Positions 46,974-56,935 of a stretch of 64,000 nt of DNA are shown piece by piece. The notes beneath the pieces are model-generated. The model was not told the origin of the DNA. It did not search any database and was given only the letters and a program-made list of their open reading frames with translations. The position numbers and the translations under genes were made by a program. Origin of the DNA: Notospermus geniculatus (lineage: Eukaryota > Nemertea > Pilidiophora > Heteronemertea > Lineidae); NCBI GenBank assembly GCA_002633025.1, contig NMRB01000212.1:82831-146830 (forward strand), written 5' to 3'. The stretch's first letter is position 1. Each line of letters opens with the position of its first letter.

Positions 46974-47904
46974 CTGGTGGTATGTGTGCATGTCACCAGC
47001 TTCAGCTGTCAATTGGATATGCCAATGATTTAAGAGATAACGACTGTGATGGCCTTCAGAGGTTTGCAGACCGAAAGAGCCATCAAGTCTGATCAGAACA
47101 TCAGTGGTCTATCTCTGATTTTCATCAGCTGACATCGACTCTGTCGTTTATGGTCAAGGAAGTGTGTTTGTTTAGCGGGTCTGCCGGTTTCGTCCATCAT
47201 CGTCCGATATCTACGTGTTGTAGTTCACTCCACTCTGTGATTCACACACATTGACGTTAATGTGTCACAAAAAACACACAAGAACACATTGGCCACACCC
47301 ACATTTGAAGATTATCGATGTGTTTTAGGGTCCGCCGAGCCCCTCCCCGTTGGCGCCGTACACTGCTGTTCATCCGCCGGTGACTGTGCCACCCTTGTTC
47401 GCTGACCTTCAATCTACAGAATTGGAGGAATTTGACAAAACTTTGTCATTCCACATGTTGAATCTTTTCAAAAAGTATTTCATACCGACTTGTGATCGAT
47501 ATTTCCTATCTTTGGAAATTGTTGGTTTGAGACACTCGAAATGACACCTATACTTTCGTTAGTACCCGCATCCTTGACTATCAAACCACTTCAGTACGAC
47601 CGAAACTATGGATCCTTACTTGTGAATAGAACATTGAGAAAGTATGACAACAGGTGTTTTATGAGGGTCAATTTTTCATTCACCCAGTGCTCGTCCTCTT
47701 TCTATAATAGCCTTTGACCGTTTTGAACTGAATGGAAATCTTCCTTCATATCCTTATCAGATTTTCCTGTCCGTAAAGAAAGCTGGCAGCTTCTCCATGC
47801 TCAACACGAGTACACGTTCTTGAATGGACATTGCATAGGATGCACTTCGGTAATGTACACGGTCTGCTGAACTGCTTGTCCTCACTTTGCATGATAATTA
47901 ATGG
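46974..47904. other. Unique sequence, no gene seen
   Basis: CACACATT and TGTGTCACAAAAAACACACA words cluster near 47245-47290. A 64-codon frame at 47350-47544 is not convincing. Confidence 0.35.
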
Positions 47905-48045
47905 GGAGGTTTCGAAATCAAACGATAAACCGAAATTTTACGACAATGATATTTTTCATACTACACATTAACCAGATTTTGCATTGCATTTTCGGTACAA
48001 AAATAAAGTTGTCGCTAACGTTTATCGTTTGAATTCGAAACCTCC
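47905..48045. mobile_element. GGAGGTTT-type MITE, copy 1, 141 bp
   Basis: Arms GGAGGTTTCGAAATCAAACG and its near-exact complement CGTTTGAATTCGAAACCTCC enclose a centre with TTTTTCATACTACACATT and GCATTGCATTTTCGGTACAA. TTAAT is present just outside both ends and may be a target-site duplication. A second copy lies at 54424. Confidence 0.88.
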
Positions 48046-48091
48046 TTAATACCTACTTTCAAACCCCAGACTCTAGTGGAAAATATGTATA

Positions 48092-48266
48092 ATGTCCGTT
48101 GTACACTTAGGATTTTTCTTGTACTGAAAATTATAAATGAGGCTCATAAAGGGTGATTTCGGTCACAGGCCACCGATTGCCTAGCTGACACGGATTATGA
48201 ACACCCACTTAGGCCCCATTTATAATTTTTAGTACTAAAAAAATCGTATTAGTGTACAACGGGCAT
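48092..48266. mobile_element. ATGYCCGTTGTACACT-type MITE, 175 bp
   Basis: The left arm ATGTCCGTTGTACACTTAGG continues through TTGTACTGAAAATTATAAAT. The right arm ends ATTAGTGTACAACGGGCAT. Pairing covers about 50 bp per arm with some five differences. The 70-bp centre is unpaired. It begins only 47 bases after the previous MITE. Confidence 0.85.
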
Positions 48267-48764
48267 AAGTAAGAACGAGGTATCCGACTGTGCAGCGGTC
48301 TTGTACATGTAAAACAATGTTCTTTTTCTTGTCCTTCCAAATTGTAACATCAAGTCCGTAGCTCGTTATCGTGTTATTTTGATGTAGACGTCGCCAAGTC
48401 CAAATCGCCAAGGTCCTTCAAGGATAATCTTCCAATTAATGCTAACATTGATGATTTTGCTCTGTTTAATTTGAACGCCCACTCTCTGATCCTGTCATAC
48501 CATTATCAGTTGAGCATCTTGACATTCAAACTGGATGTCATATCGCCGTATTACATGTACTCCCCTCCTCCTTGTGATGTATGATGGACCATGAGAATCT
48601 AATAGTGCTGTCTGGCGGTGACAAATGGTTCTTTTATCATAATTATTAATCGTTCTTTTAGCATATCCATCAAAAGCAGGATCTGACATTGGGTGTTATA
48701 CCTGATCTCCTGCTCATTAACATCAGATTGGTTTCCGGCATTCACATTAACCAGAATATTACAG
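48267..48764. other. Unique sequence, no gene seen
   Basis: TACATGTA near 48306 and 48555. Nothing else is supported. Confidence 0.4.
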
Positions 48765-49415
48765 ACTGATGGAATTAGAACACGGACTAGAAGAATAGAA
48801 CATTACAGACTAGAAGAATAGAACTCTACGGACTTAGAACTAATACAACACTGAATATACATGTATAGAACTCTACGAACTAGAAGAATAGAAATAGAAT
48901 ATTGCAGAATAGGAGGACGAGAAGAATAGAACATGGCAGAATATTACAGACTGATGCAATTAGACTATAATTGACTAGAAGAACAGAACATTGCAGGCTA
49001 GAAGAATAGAACTCTACGGACTATAGAAGAACAGAACATTACAGACTAGAAGAATAGCAATAGAAATAGAACAATAGAACACTGCAGTATACTAGAAAAA
49101 TAACACTCTTAGAAATAGAACAATAGAACATTGCAGTATACTAGTCTAGAAGAATAGAACTCTTAGGAATAGAACAATAGAACAGTGCGTATACTAGAAG
49201 AATAGAATTCTTAGGAATAGAACAATAGAAATAGAATACTGCAAAATAGGAGGACTAGAAGAACAGAATAGGAGAATACAAGAAACGGACAAGAAGTACA
49301 TCGTTGATAGAAGAAAATTTTGCAGACTAGATCGAAGAACAATACATTGCAAACTAGAAAAAAAGAACATTGCTGACTAGAAGAATAGAACATTGCTGAC
49401 ATTATTGATTCTCCT
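48765..49415 (+). repeat. Degenerate tandem repeat, about 22-23 bp unit
   Basis: Units of the form ACTAGAAGAATAGAACATTG plus CAG recur some 25 times with frequent loss or gain of GAATAGAA and AACTCTAC parts. The strand is strongly purine-rich (A and G). A 118-codon minus frame is a translation of the repeat. Confidence 0.9.
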
Positions 49416-50223
49416 TGTAAACACGAAAAACGTGGTGGAGGTTTGTTACGGTACAAGGACTTGTATTCATACGTACTTGTAGTCAATGAGTTACAAGACG
49501 TTTTTAGGTTGATTATACATGCTTTCGTCCTACATAATGCAGAATCAACGGTTTGATGTATGTACACACCGAGTCACAAGTGGTATTCGTTCAACAGTCA
49601 ACAAGTTGCTCCATACGACCATATTTACGCTGCAAAAACTAGTGATGCATTCAGCTGAAATGGAATGTGGCTTGTCCTTGTCAAAGTATGGTCAATATGT
49701 CCATGGTCAAACGCTATGAGTGGAGGCCATAAACTCTACGGCGCAGTCATCTCAACTGAACGAGAACTATTGGCAATAGAATCGAAATTGTCGTTTGTTT
49801 AAGTCTACGATAGAGCTGCGTGCATGTACATGCACATGCACATGCACATGCACATGCACATGCACATGTACAGTAGGCTACGTCAGTAAATTTACAGTAT
49901 GGGATTGTCTACAGTCTTGTCTAGCCTTATCAGATATCATCACCTCGTCAGTACCCGACGTCTTGTATTCTCTGTTGACTGAGGTAATGACACCGTCCAA
50001 GTCAAATCACCACCTATCCATAGTTTCGTCTGTCAAAATGTTTCCTTTCTAACTTTCCAGTGACAAGCCTTTAGTCACCATTCTCATGTCGGAGATTTGT
50101 CGCTGGCTAAAGGAAGTGAAATATCAGAGATATGGTTCATTCAAACTTGATTTCAAATCGTGAATTGATATCTTAATCTTTGACGACAGTCCTGTACTCG
50201 ACTGACGAGAACACAATAAACCC
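49416..50223. other. Unique sequence with a microsatellite, no gene
   Basis: The only feature is the CATGCA array at about 49822-49870. Frames of 66 and 85 codons are unconvincing, and the second one translates the microsatellite. Confidence 0.4.
49822..49870 (+). repeat. (CATGCA)n microsatellite
   Basis: About seven units of CATGCA, flanked on each side by CATGTACA. Confidence 0.92.
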
Positions 50224-50679
50224 TGTCTGGCTGGTCAAAGGAGCTGGGCTTCCTCTCAACATATCTGTTGTGAGAATTCAAGGTCTCTGGAGAAACTAGA
50301 ATGATGTTTAGCGTCAGAATAAAAATCTTTAGTGTCCAGTACCGGACGACCTTCATTGTTGGTTCATCATTCTGGGGTTAAACGTGACACAGTTTTGTTG
50401 TGGGACAGAGTCCCTGCGTACCCAACTTCAAACCATTCGATTCTTTTTCAATGTCGGGCATTTCGTAGAAGCTATAGGTGAAACTCAAGCAGTCACTGGC
50501 GGCGAGTAAAAAGAAAGAACATGTTCATTCACATCCGTGGCTGTGCCAAGGGCTTTGCTTTGCACTCAAGATTTCTTTAGCAGTGAAATATACCTCGCGT
50601 AGAAATACGTAAAAGGTTTTCGCACATGTTCGGCAAGCAATGCATGACAGTGTGCATAGGCTTGTATCTGGTATTAAAC
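50224..50679 (+). repeat. Duplicated block R, copy 1
   Basis: From TGTCTGGCTGGTCAAAGGAG to CTTGTATCTGGTATTAAA this block recurs at 51393-51860 with a few percent difference and small indels (for example an extra TTAAGGAAATTATG in copy 2 and a lost CTCAA). The second copy starts directly after a single N. Confidence 0.92.
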
Positions 50680-50741
50680 AAGAAAAGGACATCGGAGCGA
50701 TGTCAATGGTTTCCGATGAGAAGTTTACTACTCTAGAGCTA

Positions 50742-51280
50742 GTTAACTGTGACCTTGACCTCTGACCTTGAGAAGTATTGCGTAACTGGAACAGGGATCC
50801 TTGATTTAACTTCAGGAAGGAGATGGTTAATTCTGGCTTCTAATAAGTTTTCTCCTGAAATTCTCAGCTACACTTTAGAACTGTTTGACCTTGACCTTGA
50901 CCTCTGGCCTTCAAGGTCATTGCGTAATCTGGAAGCTCATCCTTGATAACCTAGGTGCAGGTGAAGGTTTTAGGCTTCCACCATCACCAGGTTCTGACTT
51001 ATGTTATTTGTGACAGTTGACTGTGACCTTGACCTCTGACCTTGAGAAGTATTGCGTAACTGGAACAGGATTCCTGATAAAACCTGTCGGGGATGGTTAA
51101 TTCAGGCTTCTTTAATCGTTTTCTCCTGAAATTCAGAGGAGATTTGCACTTCAGAACTGTTTGACCTTGACCTTGACCTCTGACCTTCAAGGTCATTGCG
51201 TAATCTGAAAGCTCATCCTTGATAACCTAGGTGTAGCTGAAGGTTTTAGGCTTCTACCATCACCAGATGCTGACTTATGT
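50742..51280 (+). repeat. Tandem pair of 274-bp units rich in TGACCTTGA
   Basis: Unit a (50742-51006) and unit b (51016-51280) share GTGACCTTGACCTCTGACCT, GCGTAACTGGAACAGG, GATGGTTAATTC, GGAAGCTCATCCTTGATAAC-type sequence and CCATCACCAG. Each has two clusters of TGACCT half-sites. It sits between the two copies of block R. Confidence 0.9.
50750..51195. promoter_or_regulatory. Four clusters of nuclear-receptor half-sites (TGACCT/AGGTCA)
   Basis: Clusters lie at 50750-50771, 50885-50919, 51024-51045 and 51161-51195. The second and fourth contain overlapping TGACCTTGACCTTGACCTC followed by an oppositely directed TCAAGGTCA. TGACCTTGA and its complement TCAAGGTCA are the known extended half-sites of monomer-binding receptors (ERR, FTZ-F1/SF-1). 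Because the clusters are duplicated with the repeat units, they may be only a repeat sequence that happens to match. Confidence 0.3.
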
Positions 51281-51391
51281 CATGTTATCAAATTTGAATA
51301 TCAAATCTCACCATGATATCAGCGAATATCATGCGACCGAGCAGGTGCAAACTGAAAAATTCAATTGCAATAACATCCGTGGATGAGCTAT

Positions 51392-51392
51392 N
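51392..51392. other. Single undetermined base at a duplication junction
   Basis: One N immediately before copy 2 of block R, the same arrangement as at 10138. Confidence 0.9.
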
Positions 51393-51860
51393 TGTCTGGC
51401 TGGTCAAAGGAGCTGTGCTTCCTCTCAACATATCTGTTGTGAGAACTCAAGGTCTCTGGAGAAACTAGAATGATGTTTAGCGTCAGAATAAAAACTTTAG
51501 TGTCCAGTACCGGACGACCTTCATTGTTGGTTCATCATTCTGGGGTTAAACGTGACACATTCAGTTTTGTTGTGGGACAGAGTCCCTGCGTACCCAACTT
51601 CAAACCATTCGATTCTTTTTCAATGTCGGGCATTTCGTAGAAGCTATAGGTGAAGCAGTCACTGGCGGCGAGTAAAAAGAAATAACTGACAGTTAAGGAA
51701 ATTATGTTCATTCACATCCGTGGCTGTGCCAAGGGCTTTGCTTTGCACCCAAGATTTCTTTAGCAGTGAAATACCTCGCGTAAAAATACGTAAAAGGTTT
51801 TTGCACATGTTCGGCAAGCAATGCATGACAGTGTGCATAGGCTTGTATCTGGTATTAAAA
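51393..51860 (+). repeat. Duplicated block R, copy 2
   Basis: Begins TGTCTGGCTGGTCAAAGGAG after the N. After CTTGTATCTGGTATTAAA it continues into sequence unlike that following copy 1, so the two copies sit in different contexts on their right sides. Confidence 0.92.
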
Positions 51861-51935
51861 AACTTTTCTGACAACCGTCAGGACGGGTGATCAACGGCGT
51901 CTTATTGACCAACGTCAATCAAATTGTGTTCTTCA

Positions 51936-52450
51936 CTGTAAAAAGTCAGAACGCGAAAAAATTTCGCATCGTTGTTTGTGGGATTTTGGCTATGTTGCAA
52001 TGTATTTATCCTCCAAACATTAATCTATAGATAGGTCATCTTGTTGTTTGGAAGTATTTAGGCCCCTTTTTAAGGGTTTCAAAAAAATGTGAACACTATT
52101 CTAGAACGCGAAAACGCCAATTCTGAACGCAAATTTGTCCCAGATTTGAGAACACTATAAAATTTTGCGTTCTAAAAGTCATTTTTAGAACGCAAAATTT
52201 TATAGTGTTCTCAAATCTGGGACAAATTTGCGTTCAGAATTGGCGTTTTCGCGTTCTAAAATAGTGTTCACATTTTTTGAAACCCTTAAAAAGGGGTCTA
52301 AATATTTCCAAACAACAAGACGACCTATTCTATAGATTAATGTTTGGAGGATAAATACATTGCAACATAGCCAAAATCCCAAAAACGACAAATTAACGTA
52401 CCCAGAACGCGAAATAACGCGAAATTTTTTCGCGTTCTGACTTTTTACAG
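51936..52450. mobile_element. 515-bp foldback element with arms of about 245 bp
   Basis: The ends are CTGTAAAAAGTCAGAACGCG and its complement CGCGTTCTGACTTTTTACAG. Pairing is nearly perfect for the whole length, with a five-base loop GTCAT at 52178-52182. The main difference is about 26 extra bases in the right arm (around AACGACAAATTAACG). TCA flanks both ends and may be a 3-bp target-site duplication. GAACGC words recur along the arms. There is no coding capacity. A transcript would form a long double-stranded RNA. Confidence 0.93.
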
Positions 52451-53162
52451 TCATGGTCACTGTCTTTGAACCGTGTCTGGAAAGTGTAATGACAGACAGC
52501 ACTAGGATGTCTACACTTCCTTTCGTACTTTGTCAGACAGAAAATACATCCATCAACGCGGAAGGCTTTTCAGGACGCAGAAACCCGAAGAGTTGAAAAG
52601 ATTTTTAAACACTTTAACTACATGTATTATTAGACCTCTGTATTAAATCATGACTTCTATATAATATGAATTATGAATGCCTATCTTCAGTCAATGGTAT
52701 AAGATAGATGTCGTTACCCTGCTCCAATGAATGAAACCAAAAAAAAAACATTTAAAAGTCTTTATTCATGAATGAAATATCACGCATGCTACGTCTATCT
52801 CACAGGCATGCGAACACGAATGTACAGCAACAGGCCTTACAATGTCTGTATATATTCTTTATACATACATGTATGCACTAATGATTGGTCTTTTTGGCAA
52901 TTTTTGTTAACATTTCCTGCATGTATTGAAGAAAGTAATTCGCCCGTGTCTCAACCTCAAACAGACATTTGTCGAGTCGTTCGTCTTTTAAACCAATGTT
53001 TGTGGCGTTTATTCTGAATGGGCCCATTTTTACAACCACCCCTGGGACAACTTTGACCCCTGGCCTTCACTAGAACGCGAGTACGTCCTCCAACAATAGA
53101 AATAAACCGTGAGAAACGGAAAGGATGATACGGTTTACTATCTTGTCATTCATAGTTTGACT
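52451..53162. other. Unique sequence, no gene seen
   Basis: An A-run near 52739. TACATGTA near 52619 and 52866. Nothing else is supported. Confidence 0.4.
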
Positions 53163-53519
53163 TTATTCCTGGTTAGTGTTATTTAGACAGAATGAATTAT
53201 ACCCATATCGAGTCAAAGGCCACATCATGATATGATTGTGTGCAATGAAGGTAGTGCATTGAATGCACCGAATGCCTGTATATTTGCGAACGCGTTTAAA
53301 GTACGTAGTCCCAACTGTGGAGGGGTCGGTCTGGCCGGCCTGCTTCCTCTTGAAAGGCGTTAAGAAGTTTGCATTCCAGGAGGGTTTACCATGGACCATG
53401 GGATTCGTGGTGATGAGTGGAAGAAATGATGTGGACAAGATGGCCGCCGCCATCGAAAACATCGGAGGATAGCCTACTCCTCCCCGATGAGAATGGTTCG
53501 TTTCTCTCACCAGTTGCAC
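53163..53519 (-). CDS. Candidate coding fragment (exon or old element), orientation uncertain
   Basis: On the minus strand 118 codons are open, and the frame is open further upstream through codons for GLQYQLQVQ. The peptide has SHRGGVGYPPMFSMAAAILS, then FLPLITTNPMVHGKPSWNAN and FKRKQAGQTDPSTVG. On the plus strand 53263-53472 (70 codons from ATG) is also open, with CFLLKGVKKFAFQEGLPWTM and NDVDKMAAAIENIGG. Many codons end in G or C in both readings. One of the two could be a real exon or a fragment of a repetitive element. I cannot name a family. Confidence 0.25.
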   Translation of the reverse strand: MQLVRETNHSHRGGVGYPPMFSMAAAILSTSFLPLITTNPMVHGKPSWNANFLTPFKRKQAGQTDPSTVGTTYFKRVRKYTGIRCIQCTTFIAHNHIMMWPLTRYGYNSFCLNNTNQE

Positions 53520-53754
53520 TTGAAGTTGGTATTGTAGACCAACATATAGGCTAGTGCACTGCCGGTGTGGACCAACTGCCAGTGTTAAAATCGTTAATTA
53601 GGTCTGATGGGCCAACAGTTCCATTTCAAACATTCCGCCAAGGGCGAGGCCCTGTCGCATACTACACGTCCCAGTCTCTGTCCAAGTCTCTCAACATACA
53701 ATGAAGGTTCAGCACAATGGCGTTACCGTATAATACGTTTTTCTACCTTTGTAC

Positions 53755-54085
53755 TTTTCTTACATCACGTAGCTGGCCTATACTTTCCTTATATCATGTA
53801 ACTTATGTAATAGAGGCCTACTTTTCTTACATCACGTAGCTTATATAGGCCAACGTTTCTTACATCATGTATCTTATGTAATAGATGCCCACCTTTCTTA
53901 CATCATGTGGCTTATGTAATAGAAGCCTACTTTTCTTTTATCATGTGGCTTATGATATAGAGGCCTACGTTTCTTGCATCATGCAGCTTATGTAATAGAG
54001 GCCTAATTTTCTTGCATCCTGCAGCTTACGTAATAAAGGCCTACTTTTTCTTGCATCATGCAGCTTACGTAATAGGCCTACTGAA
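53755..54085 (+). repeat. Minisatellite, unit about 41 bp
   Basis: The unit is TCTTGCATCATGCAGCTTAT plus GTAATAGAGGCCTACTTT. About eight copies, some with CACGTAG or CATGTGG in place of CATGCAG. Diverged most at the left edge. Confidence 0.9.
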
Positions 54086-54423
54086 CTATAACAGAAACTC
54101 GTGCGGAGTACTTGAGTAAATTCGACCTACATGTATTTCGTTTACCTAATTCCTTTGAACAAAACCTGTGTGTATATTGATGAGTAACTTACGACATTTT
54201 GTCATGTGGCCATCAGCAGCCTGATCGTGTGACCTTAAAGCATTCTGGTCGCGTTAACATCAAATCAGCATCGATAACTGATTTTATGATCAGATTGTGC
54301 TCATGAGTCAGGGGCAGATGTCTTTGTAAATTATCAACCTTTCGACTTGTCATGTGGCCATCCATCGAGAAAGCAGGCCTGGAACATCTCGCGGCCAGTC
54401 GTGTGAACAAATAGAGATATTAC
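54086..54423. other. Unique sequence, no gene seen
   Basis: GTCATGTGGCCATC occurs twice (near 54201 and 54349), about 148 bases apart, a possible weak direct repeat. Confidence 0.35.
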
Positions 54424-54560
54424 GGAGGTTTAGAAATCAAACAATAAACGTAAACTTTACGAAAAGGTTGTTTTTCGTACTACACATTTTATATTGCATT
54501 TTCGGTACAAAAATAACGTTGTCGTCAACGTTTACGTTATCGTTTGATTTCTAAACCTCC
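54424..54560. mobile_element. GGAGGTTT-type MITE, copy 2, 137 bp
   Basis: Arms GGAGGTTTAGAAATCAAAC and CGTTTGATTTCTAAACCTCC. The centre shares TTTTTCGTACTACACATTTT, TTGCATTTTCGGTACAAAAA and GTTGTCG with the copy at 47905. Distance between copies is 6.5 kb, in the same orientation. Confidence 0.9.
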
Positions 54561-55019
54561 CTAATATGTGATGATTCCTGAAACTTCAAGCAGGTTCCCT
54601 TTTTCGGTGCTTTTTTTATATCAAACAGGTGCATCCATGTTGCGTCGGCTTCAGATAGGTGCTGTAAAAGCAGTAGGCCTAACTGTCATCTTAATTTTGG
54701 CCGTGCATTTCATGGAATTTCATATTTGACGGTGGTCAAGGGCATACCTTTCAGAATGTCATAAACAGTCGTTGCGTACTTAGCGAGGGATGTACTGGCA
54801 TAGAAAAACATCATTTTTATTGGCTACGGATCATGGATTTTTATTGTTATAAAACGAATTGCGGACCGTGACCCTTGACTCTTTTGTCACAAGGAAAGTT
54901 CGGGTGAATGATGTGGGCCGACTTATAAGGACGCCATGTGGTTTAATTTGCCTAAAATGACAGCTTAACGCCCGCGTCTCATCGTATGGTAATATTAAAC
55001 ATTATCTACAGTACCTGAC

Positions 55020-55205
55020 GAGGAAGGTAGGCTTCAGTTCATCGCGTATGGTATGGGTACGTCACGCGTCTCTGTTGCGTGACGTCGGGTGAATGACGTT
55101 ACGTCTTCACTGCATGCCTTCCATGACGCTGCGCCACGTCCTCGGAAGATACGAGGACGGTACGTGCATGACGCTGCATGTAGTACGCGGATGGTGCGCG
55201 GCGCG
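55020..55205. promoter_or_regulatory. CpG-rich stretch with CRE-like TGACGT words
   Basis: GTCACGCG, GCGTGACGTCGG, ATGACGTTACGTC and GGTACGTGCATGACG crowd within 190 bp that is clearly richer in CpG than its surroundings. TGACGTCG is a near-consensus CREB/ATF site. No transcription start or adjacent gene is visible. Confidence 0.2.
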
Positions 55206-55230
55206 GAAGGGAGGTCAATTGTGCAAGGTA

Positions 55231-55248
55231 CTGTATACTAGTATACAG
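55231..55248. repeat. Perfect 18-bp palindrome
   Basis: CTGTATACTAGTATACAG is its own reverse complement. It lies just right of the CpG-rich stretch. Confidence 0.85.
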
Positions 55249-55492
55249 CACCAAATTATACAGCTTTGAATTCCCACATCTTCCTTCACCTGTGATTTTT
55301 TTTTCAACTCGATTTTGCTTTGCGGCTTGTTTTGTAACTGGGCACTCGATCGCCGTAGTTGACTAGCTAGACGTGATTTCCATCAATGGCGAAGCTGTGA
55401 TCAATTTCAGGTCGGCGACCGGTATCAGTTGCTTGCGGTCATATTCAATCACAGGTAGCAGGTTGCAAAGCAAGTCCCAAAGCAGAAAATCA

Positions 55493-55513
55493 GCGTGCGT
55501 GCGTGCGTGCGTT
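55493..55513 (+). repeat. (GTGC)n microsatellite
   Basis: About five GTGC units, GCGTGCGTGCGTGCGTGCGT. Confidence 0.9.
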
Positions 55514-56149
55514 AACGGTGTGGCGGGAATCAAAGTCCCCCGGGGAAACTAAGACCGGGTTTTATTGGTCAGTTCTCGGAAACATCGATACACAATCAGC
55601 GGCCGGGGGTGGACCTAGATGTATCTAGGCCTACTTCACATTCATCGTTCTTCGTTAAACGGAAAAATGCCAAGGGTAGCTCGCGGCCGTGGATGGTATC
55701 TTCGAATTGAAAACTCTTAAATAGATGCATCTAACCCTCCCTGCACCCAACCAAACGTAGGCTTTCCTCGTCCTTTGCCAAGCATAGCAAGCCAAGTTCG
55801 TGTTCCAGTCCTGGGGTTTGTCACATTCAACAGCTTTCTTCAACTTGAATTTACCATGCACACGTACATTGTGGAGCAATAAAAGTTTCACTAGATTATG
55901 ATTTAAGGGACATTTATGGCACCATTTGGAGGATATCTGACGCTATCGTCACAGGGTCTTTTGTTAAGAAAAGAGACCTGGTAATAGAGTGAGACATGAA
56001 AATCCTCGGCGGCTTGGCGGCACTGCTCGAGATCATCCCTAATGATAGCCAGACTCGCTCTGAATTTCTGGTTGGACCTGCCACTCAGCCTCGCAGGTCT
56101 TCATTGTTGCCGAGTTTTGGGATCCCAACGAATTATGAGAACGAATTCC

Positions 56150-56935
56150 GTTCAGCAATTCTTGCTCGAAACATTCAGCAATGCTTACCTGATGCACTCA
56201 GCAATTCTTACTTGATCCATTCAGCAATGTTTACTTGATCCATTCAGCAATGCTTAATTCATCCATCCAACAATGCTTTATTTTGGTCCGTTCAGCATTG
56301 CTTACTTGATCCATTCAGCAATGCTTACTTGATCCATTCAGCCAATCTCCAGAATTCACGAATTTTCGACCCCAACCGGGGTCTTTTTCAAGTGGAACTT
56401 TACAATCTGAAACTCTAGAAAAGACTTTTCTAGAGTTTCAGATTGTAAAGTTCCACTTGAAAAAGACCCCGGTTGGGGTCAAAAATTCGTGAATTCTGGA
56501 GATTGACTTCTTGCTTATTATCATTTTGTGTGTCAATTTTGTGCTTTTCTGTACCTTGATCCATTCAGCAATGCTTAATTTATCCATTACTTGATCCCTT
56601 CAACAATGCTTACTTGATCCATTCGTCAGTGCTTACTTGATCCACTCAGATCAGCAATGGTTAATTCATCCATCCAACAATGCTTATTTGATCCATTCAA
56701 CAATACCGTAGTGATCCATTCGGTAATGCTTACTTGATCCCTTCAACAATGCTTACTTGATCCATTCAACAATGTTAATGCATGCTTTATTGCTCCATTC
56801 GGCTTTGCTTACTTGATCCATTCAACAATGCTAATGCTTAATTGGTGCGTTCAGCAATACTTATTTGATCCATTCAGCAATGCTTACTTGATTCATTCTT
56901 CAATGTTCACTTGATCGTCGCTGACTGGTTGAGAA
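56150..56935 (+). repeat. 23-bp minisatellite, split by a palindromic element
   Basis: The unit is CTTGATCCATTCAGCAATGC plus TTA, with about 22 recognisable copies and common variants (CAACAATGC, TAATTCATCCATCC). The 163-bp palindrome at 56343 interrupts a unit. A lone CTTGATCCATTCAG lies near 58062, 1.1 kb beyond the array. Confidence 0.92.
56343..56505. mobile_element. 163-bp near-perfect palindromic MITE inserted in a minisatellite
   Basis: CAATCTCCAGAATTCACGAA begins the left arm and its complement ends the right arm at 56505. The arms are 81 bp with at most one or two differences, around a single central A at 56424. The left arm includes GACCCCAACCGGGGTC, itself a 16-bp palindrome. A half copy lies at 30462. 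Near-identity of the arms points to a recent insertion or arm correction. Confidence 0.94.

Larger units (their letters stand above)
54561..56149. other. Unique sequence with a CpG-rich core, no supported gene
   Basis: The part from 55020 to 55205 is described separately. A 78-codon minus frame (55655-55891) and an 80-codon plus frame (55996-56238), which runs into the minisatellite, are unconvincing. Confidence 0.35.
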
